Source: Sulfurovum sp.
Lineage (GTDB): Bacteria > Campylobacterota > Campylobacteria > Campylobacterales > Sulfurovaceae
Direction of reading: 5' to 3'
Assembly: GCA_024637255.1 (NCBI GenBank)
Contig: JAGXFO010000012.1
Span: 62,001-126,000 of the forward strand
Length of the DNA: 64,000 bases
The first letter of the stretch is position 1. The number at the start of each line of letters is the position of its first letter. The position numbers were made by a program, and so were the translations under genes. Positions 1 through 9,215 of the stretch are shown in pieces. The notes under the pieces were generated by a model. It searched no databases. It was given only the letters and a program-made list of their open reading frames with translations, and was not told the origin of the DNA.

Positions 1-1919
1 CTCAAAGTAACTACACCCAAACTCTCTGCTTTATCTAGCTTACTTCCAGCATCTTCACCATAGATGACGTAGTCTGTTTTCTTACTCACAGAGCCACTTA
101 CTTTTGCTCCAAGTTTTTCCAGCATCTCTTTCGCTTCGCCACGGCTGATGCTCATAGTACCTGTCAGTACCACTGTTTTATCCTTAAAGGGATTCTCTTC
201 TGCTATAACTTTCTCTTCTACACTAGGCTGTATAGCATCAAATAGTTTTAAGACAAAATCATGGTTTACGCGCATAAACTCAAGCAAAGAATTAGCCATC
301 TCTTCACCTATGCCATCCAAGGCTACCACTTCATCAAATGCAACATCAACAATGCCAAGTCCAAACTCTAAAGCCAAGGACTTGCTTGCAACTTCTCCAA
401 TGTGTTCTATCCCCATCGCAGAGAGCAGCCTGTAAAGAGGCGCGCCTTTTGTGGCGGCTATGGCATCAAGAAGGTTTTGGATGCGCTTTGTTTTAAATCC
501 CTCCATCCCCTCCAAGTCTTCGTATCTTAAGTAATAAAGTCCCAAAATATCTTCAATTTTATGCTGCCTGACAAGCATCTCTACTATTTTCGAACCCAGT
601 CCGTCTATGTTCATACACCCTTTTTTAGCAAAATGTATGATGGAGTTCACTACCCTGTCAGGACAATCCAGATTTTGACACTTAATGAGCGTACCTTCAT
701 CCAACACTTCGCTGTGGCAAGTAGGGCAGACCGTAGGTCTTTGTATGGCTATCTCTGAGCCATCGCGCCTATCAGTCAACACTTTGGTTATCTTTGGTAT
801 GACATCGCCTGAGCGTATGAGTATGACCCAGTCTCCTATCATCAAGCCTTTGCGTTCTATTTCATCGAAGTTATGCAGTGTGGCTCGTGCTATCATCGCA
901 CCCTCTACTTCTACGGGTTCTACTTCTGCTACTGGCGTGATGACACCTGTTCTTCCTACCTGCAGGGTAATGGCATTGACCTTAGTTACTTTCTCTACTG
1001 CGGGGAATTTATAGGCACACATCCATTTGGGTACTTTTACGGTATATCCTAAGTCCTCTTGTAAACTTACATCATCTACCTTAAGCACCATACCATCCAT
1101 CATCATAGGTATCTCATCACGCAAAGAGATAAGCTTACGGTAAAACGCTTCTATCTCTTCAATACTTTTACACTCTTGCACATAGGGAGGCTCTAAAAAT
1201 CCTAGCGTATACACATAGTCCATTTTTTCTGAGAGTTTTGACTGCGTTAGCGTATTTTGGCCTAGTCCCCATGGGTAAAAGACTAGCCTGCGCTTCGCTG
1301 TAACAGAAGAGTCTAATTGTCTTAAACTCCCTGCTGCTGCATTACGAGGGTTTGCAAAAGGCTGTTCTCCTTCTTCCAATCTCTCTTTGTTGATAATCTC
1401 AAAATCATCTTTACGAATGACTACTTCACCACGTATCTCTATTTGCCCCTCATAAGGTATGCTAAGAGGTATCGAGCGTATAGTGCGCACATTATCTGTC
1501 ACCTCCTCCCCGACTACACCATCGCCACGAGTGATGGCACGAATAAGCTTGCCGCTCTCATAAAGTAGGTTCATACTGGCACCATCAAACTTTGGCTCAC
1601 AAAAATACCCACAAGTTCCTACATTTTTTTCAACTCTGTCCAGCCACGCTTGTACTTCATCTGTGCTAAACACATCTTCCATGCTCCACATGCGCTTGAT
1701 ATGCTTGGCTTTGGAAAATTCATCTCGCACCACACCACCTACACGCTTAGTTGGAGAATCATCTATAACTTCTGAAGGGTTGGCTGTTTCGTAGTCCAAC
1801 ACTTCATGATAAAGCCTGTCATACTCTTCATCGCTGGCAACAGGATTATCTTGGACATAGTAAGCATGTGCCCACTTTTTAAGAGTATGGACTTTTTCTT
1901 GGTACTGTTCTTTTGTCAT
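1..1919 (-). CDS. ligA: NAD+-dependent DNA ligase LigA (3' end cut by window edge)
   Basis: LigA seals nicks in duplex DNA during replication and repair, using NAD+ as adenylate donor. The 639 visible codons hold, in order, the nucleotidyltransferase domain with the KFDG adenylation lysine at K110, the OB fold, a four-cysteine zinc finger (C398, C401, C414, C419), helix-hairpin-helix repeats and most of a BRCT domain with the VVLTGTMS signature. Only the last few BRCT residues lie beyond the left edge. The ATG overlaps the TGA of the preceding SanA-like gene (ATGA), so translation is probably coupled. It is the last gene of a same-strand set that begins with lysC. Confidence 0.97.
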   Translation of the reverse strand, partial: MTKEQYQEKVHTLKKWAHAYYVQDNPVASDEEYDRLYHEVLDYETANPSEVIDDSPTKRVGGVVRDEFSKAKHIKRMWSMEDVFSTDEVQAWLDRVEKNVGTCGYFCEPKFDGASMNLLYESGKLIRAITRGDGVVGEEVTDNVRTIRSIPLSIPYEGQIEIRGEVVIRKDDFEIINKERLEEGEQPFANPRNAAAGSLRQLDSSVTAKRRLVFYPWGLGQNTLTQSKLSEKMDYVYTLGFLEPPYVQECKSIEEIEAFYRKLISLRDEIPMMMDGMVLKVDDVSLQEDLGYTVKVPKWMCAYKFPAVEKVTKVNAITLQVGRTGVITPVAEVEPVEVEGAMIARATLHNFDEIERKGLMIGDWVILIRSGDVIPKITKVLTDRRDGSEIAIQRPTVCPTCHSEVLDEGTLIKCQNLDCPDRVVNSIIHFAKKGCMNIDGLGSKIVEMLVRQHKIEDILGLYYLRYEDLEGMEGFKTKRIQNLLDAIAATKGAPLYRLLSAMGIEHIGEVASKSLALEFGLGIVDVAFDEVVALDGIGEEMANSLLEFMRVNHDFVLKLFDAIQPSVEEKVIAEENPFKDKTVVLTGTMSISRGEAKEMLEKLGAKVSGSVSKKTDYVIYGEDAGSKLDKAESLGVVTL

Positions 1920-2566
1920 TTTTTATACATTACTTTCTCTTTTTTTCCATCAAATTTTGCAGACGTTCCCAAGATGTATACATCTAAAAAAGCTTTGGCT
2001 CTAGCCAAATACTCTCTAGCCTTCATCTTGTATGCCGCCGCTGTTCCGGGTATGTCTTTGGCCGCAAAACCTATAGCTTTTTGGCCTTTGGCTCTGGCAA
2101 TGAATAGCGCACGCTCTAAGTGAAATTTTTGAGAGACGATTATATAGTCTTTTAAGTCAAAAATCGCTTCTGCTCTCAGCACGGAATCGAGTGTTCCTAC
2201 ACCTAAAGGATCTAGAGTAATATATTTTTTGGGCACCCCTTCATTTACAAGATCTTTTTGCATCTTTGTTGTCTCATTATAATATTTTGTGCTGTTATCC
2301 CCCGAAACTACTATAGCTTTAACTTTTCCTGCTTTAAAAAGTGCTGCTGCTGCGCGTATGCGGTATGTGTAGAAGTAGTTTTTGCCGCCTCCGACCATAT
2401 ATTTGGCAGTACCCAAAACTAAAGCTGCTTTTTTGGCAGGTATATTTTTAACATTTTTATAGAGATCTGGCGCTGCCTGTTTACCAATATAGCTATTTAC
2501 GAAAAACAATCCTATTATTACACTTAGCGTAATCAAAAAAATCCATTGTGTAAATCGTTTCACCAT
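1916..2566 (-). CDS. SanA/YdcF-like DUF218 membrane-anchored protein
   Basis: The protein has 216 residues, one N-terminal membrane segment (about residues 8-26) and a DUF218 domain. The family signature VLGTAKY, the segment VKAIVVSGDNS and an acidic/His region around SQKFHLERA match the SanA/ElyC/YdcF group, which in enterobacteria affects envelope permeability; the biochemical activity is not established. It starts directly after the folP stop and its TGA overlaps the ligA ATG, so it sits inside the folP-ligA unit. The gene is an insertion relative to the folP-ligA order I know from Campylobacter. Confidence 0.8.
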   Translation of the reverse strand: MVKRFTQWIFLITLSVIIGLFFVNSYIGKQAAPDLYKNVKNIPAKKAALVLGTAKYMVGGGKNYFYTYRIRAAAALFKAGKVKAIVVSGDNSTKYYNETTKMQKDLVNEGVPKKYITLDPLGVGTLDSVLRAEAIFDLKDYIIVSQKFHLERALFIARAKGQKAIGFAAKDIPGTAAAYKMKAREYLARAKAFLDVYILGTSAKFDGKKEKVMYKK

Positions 2567-3706
2567 CTAAAGCATCGCTCTGAAAACACTTAGCGCCTGC
2601 TTATGTTCTTTCACATCATGGCAGCGGACAATAGAAGCTCCATTTTCAACTGCTTTTAAATGTATTGCCAATGTTCCGGGCAAACGCTCGGCCGCCGTAG
2701 AAGAAATAATTTTATCTATCATTGACTTTCTGCTGGCGCCCACAAGTATTTCACAGCCAAAGACTTTAAAATGTGCCATATTTTTTATAAGCGTAAGGTT
2801 ATGTTCCAATGTTTTACCAAACCCTATGCCTACATCCAGAATGATGTTTTCTCTATCCAGCCCCAATGCTTCACACTTGTTAATACGTTCTTCAAAAAAA
2901 TCACTTACCTCAACCATAACATCATCATACGCTAAATCTTTTTGCATAGTTGCAGGTGTACCACGCATATGCATAATACAAAGCTTGGCCTCATATTTCA
3001 CGGCAAGATCAATGATGGCTGTATCACTTGCTCCTCTAATATCGTTAATGAGCCTAAAACCGCTATTCAGCGCATATTCCACAACGCAGGGCGTAGTGCT
3101 GTCTATGGAGAAAACAACTTTTTCATACAATGCTTCGGATTTAATGGCATCACAAATAGGTTTGATACGCTCCATCTCTTCTTCTTTGCTTACTTCATCG
3201 GCACCCGGACGGGATGAGACCGCACCTATATCTACCATATCTGCGCCATCACCTATCATCCGTTTGATTTGGATGATAGCATCTTTGGCAACAAATCTGC
3301 TTCCCTCAAAGAAGCTGTCATCATTGGCATTAACCACACCCATAATTTGTGTAGAATATATGTTTGCAGAAAGATGTTTTTTTAGCTCCATGGCAACAGT
3401 CTTCAGTCCAAAAGGCTGCGCCAACTCTTTTTTAGAAAGTATTTCCATATGTTTTCTAGTTCCCATAAGTATACAGTCATAACTAGGCTTTTCACAGAGT
3501 ATCACTCCAGAGGGTACTGCAAGATCTGCACCTATACTTAGTGCATCTTGCTTGAGTATGTTTGCTGCAGGTGTTTTAAGATCTTTAATGAAAAAGCAAA
3601 GAAGTTCCATCTTTTTTGCCATGATGCCCACACCACCGCTCTCTACATCTAATGCTTTCAGTGCTGCTTTTTTGTCTAAGATGGAACCTAATTTGTAAAT
3701 GTGCAT
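2567..3706 (-). CDS. folP: dihydropteroate synthase FolP with N-terminal extension
   Basis: FolP condenses p-aminobenzoate with the dihydropterin pyrophosphate to make dihydropteroate in folate synthesis. The catalytic TIM-barrel starts near residue 118 with IMGVVNANDDSFF and continues through DIGAVSSRPGA, INDIRGA, IMHMRGTP, DVGIGFGKT and VGASRKS, all typical of the family. About 115 extra residues precede it, where the E. coli enzyme has almost none; a similar extension is found in campylobacterial FolP. AAGGAG lies five bases before the ATG, which fixes the start. The SanA-like gene follows with no gap. Confidence 0.95.
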   Translation of the reverse strand: MHIYKLGSILDKKAALKALDVESGGVGIMAKKMELLCFFIKDLKTPAANILKQDALSIGADLAVPSGVILCEKPSYDCILMGTRKHMEILSKKELAQPFGLKTVAMELKKHLSANIYSTQIMGVVNANDDSFFEGSRFVAKDAIIQIKRMIGDGADMVDIGAVSSRPGADEVSKEEEMERIKPICDAIKSEALYEKVVFSIDSTTPCVVEYALNSGFRLINDIRGASDTAIIDLAVKYEAKLCIMHMRGTPATMQKDLAYDDVMVEVSDFFEERINKCEALGLDRENIILDVGIGFGKTLEHNLTLIKNMAHFKVFGCEILVGASRKSMIDKIISSTAAERLPGTLAIHLKAVENGASIVRCHDVKEHKQALSVFRAML

Positions 3707-3748
3707 AAAAACTCCTTGACAAACCCGAGAATGACGAGATGTATTATT

Positions 3749-4441
3749 TTATCGCTTTTTTCTTGCCAATAGTTTCAATAGCAGGGCATTTAACACAAAC
3801 GTAGGTGGCGAGCCTACATCTAGCGCAATAAAAGCATTAGAAAACAGACTAAGTGTTTTTTCATCCAAGTCAAAATTTTGTGAGGCTATAGCTTCCTTGC
3901 CAATATGCTCGACTAAACGCTTCATCGCCTTACCATCTGTACGTTTGTGCGTTTGCACAAACGCATACACCGTAGCCAAAGAAAGTTGTGCCAGATTTAA
4001 CTCCAGTACTTCTTGATTTCTCTGCCCAGAAAGCATTATAATAGGCAAACGCGAACGAATTGTACTTAGAATCGTAGCTTTATTGTGAGAGATAAGAATA
4101 AACACTTTTTTTGACGGCGGCTCTTCCAACACTTTTAAAAGCTTGTTCTGGACGATAGGAGAAAATAACTTTGCTGCAAGTATAATCACCGTAGTTTCTT
4201 CGCTCGCTATATACGCTTTTTCAATGGCAAGCTTTGCATCGTCTACACTAAAAATCTCTTTTTCTGTAACCATTCTATGAATATAAGATTCACAAGGTTC
4301 GCTCTCCTGATTGTCTATCATATTTAACGCTATACTCGGTGAAATTATTTCTACTATAGACTCCTGATCACGGAGTTTTTCAAGTGTTAAAATCGTATTT
4401 TCAATCTCTGCACTAATAATAACTTGACTAAGGAGTGTCAT
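3749..4441 (-). CDS. holB: DNA polymerase III delta' subunit (short form)
   Basis: This is the clamp-loader delta' subunit, recognisable from the segment NKLLKVLEEPPSKK followed by FILISHN and ILSTIRSRL, which matches the SRC-like region of delta'. At 230 residues it is much shorter than the E. coli protein (334) and shows neither a Walker A loop nor a zinc-binding module, so it cannot bind ATP itself; short forms are usual in this phylum. Its ATG overlaps the hobA stop by four bases. Coupling to hobA puts a replisome loader part next to a DnaA partner. Confidence 0.88.
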   Translation of the reverse strand: MTLLSQVIISAEIENTILTLEKLRDQESIVEIISPSIALNMIDNQESEPCESYIHRMVTEKEIFSVDDAKLAIEKAYIASEETTVIILAAKLFSPIVQNKLLKVLEEPPSKKVFILISHNKATILSTIRSRLPIIMLSGQRNQEVLELNLAQLSLATVYAFVQTHKRTDGKAMKRLVEHIGKEAIASQNFDLDEKTLSLFSNAFIALDVGSPPTFVLNALLLKLLARKKR

Positions 4442-4986
4442 GATTCTAAATCTAAGTCGCCAAAAAGTGCCGCTGAAAGGGTATTGTCAAAAAGTTTAAA
4501 AAGTTGCAAAAGCTTAATATCGAGTAATTTATCAACACTGCGAAGTGCAAAACTGTTTTGCACTTCCTCGTCCATAATCCATAAAAAACTGTCGTCATTG
4601 CGGTAAGCAATTTTTGTATAAGGGTGGTCGCCTTTACCTATATACCAAATATAATATCCATTAGGGTACGAGATGTCCAACATATCCTCAAGAAGCTGTA
4701 ACTCCTGTGTGGATTTCATCACCTGAAGGTGGGGAAAACAATTGCTTAGAGGGTAAAAAGGCAAGAGTGGCCTGTTTTTTTTCAGGTCATTAATGTTATT
4801 TAAAATATATTTGGCAAACCACTCATGTGATTCATCTGTTACGATAAGTGCTGTCTTCCCTTCAACGCTTTGAGAAACAGCACTTTTTGCTAAAGGGGCC
4901 CACTCATAACGATACTCTTCCATCCACGAGAAGGAGGAATCCTCCTCACGTATACTCTCAAGTGTCCACTTTAGGAATTGCTTCAT
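4438..4986 (-). CDS. hobA: DnaA-binding initiation protein HobA
   Basis: HobA tetramerises and promotes assembly of DnaA at oriC in Helicobacter and Campylobacter; it is the structural counterpart of DiaA. The 182-residue length, the central SHEWFAKYILNN segment, the FLWIMDEE motif and the C-terminal LLDIKLLQLFKLFDNTL helix agree with the Helicobacter protein as I recall it. It lies four bases downstream of lysC and overlaps holB by four bases, the arrangement found in Campylobacter jejuni. Presence of this gene is one of the strongest taxonomic markers in the window. Confidence 0.92.
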   Translation of the reverse strand: MKQFLKWTLESIREEDSSFSWMEEYRYEWAPLAKSAVSQSVEGKTALIVTDESHEWFAKYILNNINDLKKNRPLLPFYPLSNCFPHLQVMKSTQELQLLEDMLDISYPNGYYIWYIGKGDHPYTKIAYRNDDSFLWIMDEEVQNSFALRSVDKLLDIKLLQLFKLFDNTLSAALFGDLDLES

Positions 4987-4990
4987 AAAT

Positions 4991-6196
4991 TTATTTGTCT
5001 AACTCGTATGCTTCATGAAGAGCTCGTATTGCAGTCTCTCCATATTTTTCATCTATGACCATAGAGACTTTGATCTCAGAAGTAGATATGATTTGTATAT
5101 TGATACCATTTTGGGCCAATGCAGTAAATGCTGTAGCTGCCACACCCGAGTGAGACTTCATACCTACACCCACAACCGACACCTTGCATACATGCTCATC
5201 AAAGTCCATCCCTTGAATGTCATGGTCAAAACTTTCCATTACTTTCTTTGCATTGATGTGTTCACTTTGCGGCACAGTAAACCCAAGGTTGGTTGTACCA
5301 TCTGTACCCATGTTCTGAACGATCATATCTACATTAATGTTCTCTTTTGCCAACATCGTAAATATCTCTGCTGCTATCCCTGGCCTATCTGAAACACCTC
5401 TTAGTGTCACCCGTGCTTGGTTTTTATCTAGTACAACACCAGATACTAATACTTCTTCCATATTTTGACTCTCCTCTGTTATCAACGTACCTTCGTTGTC
5501 TGAAAAACTACTTTTTGCATACAGTTTTATTTTTAACTTTTTTGCCAACTCTACCGAACGGTTCTGTAAGACTTTTGCTCCAAGTGAAGAGAGCTCAAGC
5601 ATCTCATCATATGAGATGGTATCAAGCTTCTTTGCTTTAGGCTCTATGCGGGGATCGGTGGTATAAATACCATCCACATCTGAGTAAATCTCGCACTGAT
5701 CTGCCTTAAGTGCGCCAGCCAAAGCAACCGCTGAAAGGTCTGAACCTCCACGCCCAAGTGTCGTGACTGAGCCATCTTTGTTTATACCTTGGAATCCTGC
5801 AACAATAACAATTTTTCCCTCTTTGATGGCGGTATGCATTGCAGTAGGATCAATCGATTCGATACGTGCATACGTATGCATATCATCCGTAACAATACCT
5901 GCTTGACGTCCTGACATAGCAACAGCATCATGCCCTTTTGCCTGCAGCGCGATGGAAAGTAGTGCCGCAGTCACTCTTTCACCCGAGCTCAAGAGCATAT
6001 CCATCTCTTTTTTTGCAGGAGTTGGGGTAAAATGTTCAGCATAACTTATCAATTTATTTGTCTCCCCGCTCATTGCTGAGACTACCACCACTATATCCTG
6101 ACCTGCTTCTCTTGCTTTTATCACACGATTTGCTACGTTTTCAATACGTTCCAGATCTCCGACACTTGTACCACCATACTTATGCACAACCAACAT
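4991..6196 (-). CDS. lysC: aspartate kinase LysC
   Basis: Aspartokinase phosphorylates aspartate, the first step towards lysine, diaminopimelate, threonine and methionine. The 401-residue protein begins with the catalytic motif KYGGTSVGD, carries VVVSAMSGETN, GRGGSDLSAVAL and YSDVDGIYTTDPR in the kinase domain, and ends with two ACT domains (from about residue 265), where GVSDRPGIAAEIF and VGVGMKSHSGVAA mark each repeat. The ACT pair implies feedback control by an amino acid, probably lysine. The gene opens the run that continues through hobA, holB, folP and ligA. Confidence 0.96.
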   Translation of the reverse strand: MLVVHKYGGTSVGDLERIENVANRVIKAREAGQDIVVVVSAMSGETNKLISYAEHFTPTPAKKEMDMLLSSGERVTAALLSIALQAKGHDAVAMSGRQAGIVTDDMHTYARIESIDPTAMHTAIKEGKIVIVAGFQGINKDGSVTTLGRGGSDLSAVALAGALKADQCEIYSDVDGIYTTDPRIEPKAKKLDTISYDEMLELSSLGAKVLQNRSVELAKKLKIKLYAKSSFSDNEGTLITEESQNMEEVLVSGVVLDKNQARVTLRGVSDRPGIAAEIFTMLAKENINVDMIVQNMGTDGTTNLGFTVPQSEHINAKKVMESFDHDIQGMDFDEHVCKVSVVGVGMKSHSGVAATAFTALAQNGINIQIISTSEIKVSMVIDEKYGETAIRALHEAYELDK

Positions 6197-6312
6197 CTAT
6201 ATCAAACCTTTTTTTATTTTGTTAAACGCTTTATGGGCGAAGCCCAGAAAACTGCGCTGTCGCTGTGACTACTTCAGCAGCAGGCTCATGCGACTGGTCA
6301 CATTTTAAACTC
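6197..6312 (-). other. rppH-lysC spacer with hairpins
   Basis: The 116-base spacer between the same-strand genes rppH and lysC holds two inverted repeats: TGGGC/GCCCA around a three-base loop at 6233-6246, and TGTGAC/GTCACA with a loop of about 27 bases further towards rppH. Neither is followed by a clear T-run on the minus strand, so I do not call a terminator. It may be a processed or attenuating spacer. Confidence 0.3.
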
Positions 6313-6798
6313 TTATATCAAACCCTCTTCTTTAAAATAGTCGATCACTCTGCGATAGACTTTACGCTTAAAGTAGGTCACCTTTTTAAACAATTCTTCA
6401 TACTCAACAAACGCATACTCTTCAAACTCAGGAATATCATAGGCCTCTAAATTAATAGTGGCGCTCTCCTTAAGCCGTACCAAAAAATATTTTTGGGTCT
6501 GTCCGTCAAAGGGGTATGTTTTGCCTCGAGAATTTTTAGGAAAGTCGTAGGTAATCCATTCAGGGAATTCTCCTAAAACTTCTACATGATCACAACCTAT
6601 CTCTTCTAACAATTCTCGCTTCAAGGCTTCTCTGGGTGTTTCACCTTCATCGATACCCCCTTGAGGAAATTGCCACGCATTCTTAATATCACTTCTATGT
6701 GCCACAAAAAACTCGCACTTTTCAGGATATTTGGAAGAGAGTATCACAGCTGCAACATTTGGCCTATAGGTCTTTTTTGTTTGCATACTTTTACTCAT
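6313..6798 (-). CDS. rppH: RNA pyrophosphohydrolase RppH (Nudix)
   Basis: RppH removes pyrophosphate from the 5' triphosphate of mRNA and so exposes it to 5'-dependent decay. The protein has 161 residues; the Nudix box runs from G47 to G68 (GGIDEGETPREA then RELLEEIG), preceded by AWQFPQ as in RppH proper rather than in housekeeping nucleotide hydrolases. A second in-frame ATG twelve bases inside (6786) is an equally possible start. Its neighbours lysC on one side and divergent hemW on the other repeat the order in Campylobacter. Confidence 0.92.
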   Translation of the reverse strand: MSKSMQTKKTYRPNVAAVILSSKYPEKCEFFVAHRSDIKNAWQFPQGGIDEGETPREALKRELLEEIGCDHVEVLGEFPEWITYDFPKNSRGKTYPFDGQTQKYFLVRLKESATINLEAYDIPEFEEYAFVEYEELFKKVTYFKRKVYRRVIDYFKEEGLI

Positions 6799-6892
6799 TT
6801 CATAAAAACTATATATATATTTTTTTCTAGTATCATTCTACCAAAAATGTTGTTATAATCATTTGAAAACCATTCAAAAAGAGAGAAAACTG

Positions 6893-7948
6893 TTGCTAGC
6901 TTATATTCATATCCCTTACTGCGATTCAAAATGTCATTACTGTAGCTTTAACACCTATGTTGATAAATTTGAAACCCAAAGCCAATATATGCATGCCCTG
7001 CATACTCAGCTCACTTTTGAACTTCAACGCTTTCTTGCAAAACCAAACAGCATAGAAACCCTTTTTATAGGTGGAGGCACACCTTCTACCGTGGCACCTG
7101 AACTTTATGCCCCCATATTTAAGCTATTGAAGCCCTATCTGCAAGAAAATGCCGAGATCACTACTGAAGCAAACCCAAACTCTGCAACCAGATCGTGGCT
7201 TGAGGGCATGAAAAACCTTGGGGTCAACCGCATCAGTTTTGGCGTGCAGAGTTTTAATGCCCAAAAACTCAAAGCACTAAACCGCGCCCACAATCCACAG
7301 CAAGCTAAAGATGCCATACTCCACGCCAAAGCACTTGGATTTGAACACCTCTCATTGGATCTGATTTATAATTACCTTGGAGACAGCAAGGCGATGCTTT
7401 TAAACGATATTAATGAAGCTTTTTCTCTGCCCATAGACCACATATCTGCTTATGAACTCACCATAGAAGACGGTACAAAATTTTCACATACTCCAGAGGT
7501 AAGGCAAGACGATGAAAGTCTCGCCTTCTATGTGGCTCAAGAGATAGAAAAACGAGGATTTAAAGCATATGAAATCTCAAATTATGGCACTTACCAAAGT
7601 AAACATAATCAAGGTTACTGGGAAACCAAGGACTACATAGGTGCCGGAGCAGGTGCCGTAGGATTTTTGAAAGATAGACGTTTTTATCCGCAGACAAATA
7701 TCGAAACTTATGTATCAAATCCGCTCAATATCACAGAAGAGTTACTAAGCCAAGAAGAGTTACTTACAGAAAAAATCTTTTTAGGATTGCGAAGCACTGT
7801 GGGTGTAAAAAAAGAAATTCTCTCAGCCAAAATGATACAAAAAGCAGACTTATTGTGCAAAGAAAAAAAACTTCTATGCAATGGCACATATTACTATAAT
7901 AACAATTTCTTTCTAAGTGACGAACTCGCACTCTACATTTTAGGATAA
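6893..7948 (+). CDS. hemW: radical SAM heme chaperone HemW
   Basis: HemW is a radical SAM protein related to HemN that binds heme and delivers it to respiratory enzymes. The cluster motif is CDSKCHYCSF near the N-terminus, followed by GGGTPS, TTEANP and GVQSFN. I chose the TTG at 6893, since it gives the family's usual opening (LAYIHIPYC) and GAGAGA lies six bases before it; an in-frame TTG at 6863 would add ten residues but has no ribosome site. HemW is often misnamed as coproporphyrinogen oxidase. The gene runs towards tatB with a 38-base gap, as in Campylobacter. Confidence 0.9.
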   Translation: MLAYIHIPYCDSKCHYCSFNTYVDKFETQSQYMHALHTQLTFELQRFLAKPNSIETLFIGGGTPSTVAPELYAPIFKLLKPYLQENAEITTEANPNSATRSWLEGMKNLGVNRISFGVQSFNAQKLKALNRAHNPQQAKDAILHAKALGFEHLSLDLIYNYLGDSKAMLLNDINEAFSLPIDHISAYELTIEDGTKFSHTPEVRQDDESLAFYVAQEIEKRGFKAYEISNYGTYQSKHNQGYWETKDYIGAGAGAVGFLKDRRFYPQTNIETYVSNPLNITEELLSQEELLTEKIFLGLRSTVGVKKEILSAKMIQKADLLCKEKKLLCNGTYYYNNNFFLSDELALYILG

Positions 7949-7986
7949 TTTGATAAAATACAGCAAATAATACTCTAAGGTTACAT

Positions 7987-8430
7987 ATGTTTGGCATCGG
8001 CTTTACCGAATTACTTCTTATTGCTATCATTGCTATACTCTTTTTGGGTCCCGACAAACTTCCCTCTGCTCTTGTAGATATGGCTAAGTTCATCAAAAGC
8101 GTAAAAAAGACTATTAGTGAAGCAAAAAGTTCCCTTGAAGAAGAGATGAAAATAGCAGATCTCAAAGAAGAAGCATTAAATTACAAAAAACAACTTGATG
8201 ATGCAAGCAACGAACTTAGAAACTTCAAGAACATAGACTTTGACGCTTTTTCAGATATCAGCTATGATAAAGAGATCTCTAAAGAATCACCAAAAGCGAT
8301 AGCAGAAAAGTCAAAAACAAAAGAAGGTCCTGCGCAAGACGGTCCTGCTACACAAATAGAGCCCAAAAATGATACTGTGACATTTAAGAAAGAAGAAAAA
8401 CCGGATAAGACGCCAAAGGGGGACGCATAA
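7987..8430 (+). CDS. tatB: Tat translocase subunit TatB
   Basis: TatB forms the signal-peptide receptor of the twin-arginine export system together with TatC. The 147-residue protein starts with the single membrane helix and hinge (MFGIGFTELLLIAIIAI then FLGPDKLP), followed by an amphipathic helix and a long charged coiled-coil tail rich in Lys and Glu. The glutamate in FTELL and the GPDKLP hinge are typical of TatB. Its TAA shares one base with the tatC ATG. A Tat substrate in the window is the FccB-like protein. Confidence 0.93.
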   Translation: MFGIGFTELLLIAIIAILFLGPDKLPSALVDMAKFIKSVKKTISEAKSSLEEEMKIADLKEEALNYKKQLDDASNELRNFKNIDFDAFSDISYDKEISKESPKAIAEKSKTKEGPAQDGPATQIEPKNDTVTFKKEEKPDKTPKGDA

Positions 8431-9212
8431 TGTTTTCTGAACTCAGACCCCACCTTGTAGAGCTGCGAAAAAGACTTGGACTTGCTGTGCTCTCTGTATT
8501 TATTGCATTTTTCATTGCATTTGCCTTTCATGAGCCTCTACTGGAGTGGGTAACAGCTCCTCTCAACGAAGCGCTTGCCCAAGTCGCACTGATCTCACAA
8601 AAAGCTGCTAATGGTATGGTGACCACACAGCAGGTTGGCGGTGCTTTTTTCGTAGCACTTAAGGTTTCATTTTTTGCTGCTCTGCTAGGAGCACTACCGT
8701 TCATACTCTATCAACTTTGGCTATTTATTGCGCCTGGTTTGTACAATAACGAGAAAAAAATGGTACTGCCTTTTGTCATCGGTGGCTCAGTGATGTTCCT
8801 TCTGGGTGTGCTGTTTGCATACTATGTGGTTACACCTTTTGGATTTCAGTTCCTTATTACATTTGGTTCTTTCCTTTATACACCGCTTATCAATATCGAA
8901 GACTATGTTGGTTTTTTTACAAAAATCATGATGGGGTTTGGTATCTCATTTGAACTTCCGGTATTTGCCTACTTTTTAGCCCTTCTGGGGCTAGTCACAG
9001 ACAAGACGCTCAAAGATTTTTTCAAGTATGCAGTTGTTATCATTTTTGTGGTTGCTGCACTGCTTACTCCTCCGGATATACTTACCCAGCTTCTAATGGC
9101 TATACCACTTGTACTTTTGTATGGTCTATCTATCCTCATTGTGCGTGCTGTCAATCCCCATGTAGAAGATGAGGATGAGGAAACAGAAGAAGAGCGCGAG
9201 AAAAACGCTTAA
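8430..9212 (+). CDS. tatC: Tat translocase subunit TatC
   Basis: TatC is the multi-spanning inner-membrane receptor for twin-arginine signal peptides. The 260-residue protein begins with the conserved HLVELRKRL segment, has about six membrane helices, and carries FELPVFAYFLALLGLV and ALLTPPDILTQLLMAIPL near the end, both diagnostic. The C-terminal tail is very acidic (EDEDEETEEEREKN). It overlaps tatB by one base and is followed three bases later by queA, so the three genes form one unit. Confidence 0.96.
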   Translation: MFSELRPHLVELRKRLGLAVLSVFIAFFIAFAFHEPLLEWVTAPLNEALAQVALISQKAANGMVTTQQVGGAFFVALKVSFFAALLGALPFILYQLWLFIAPGLYNNEKKMVLPFVIGGSVMFLLGVLFAYYVVTPFGFQFLITFGSFLYTPLINIEDYVGFFTKIMMGFGISFELPVFAYFLALLGLVTDKTLKDFFKYAVVIIFVVAALLTPPDILTQLLMAIPLVLLYGLSILIVRAVNPHVEDEDEETEEEREKNA

Positions 9213-9215
9213 TTC

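Noticed and set aside
2826..3482. Long plus-strand open frame (218 codons) opposite folP
   Set aside because: It lies wholly antisense to a clear folP gene, its protein is Ser/Ile/Leu-rich without domains, and it has no ribosome site.
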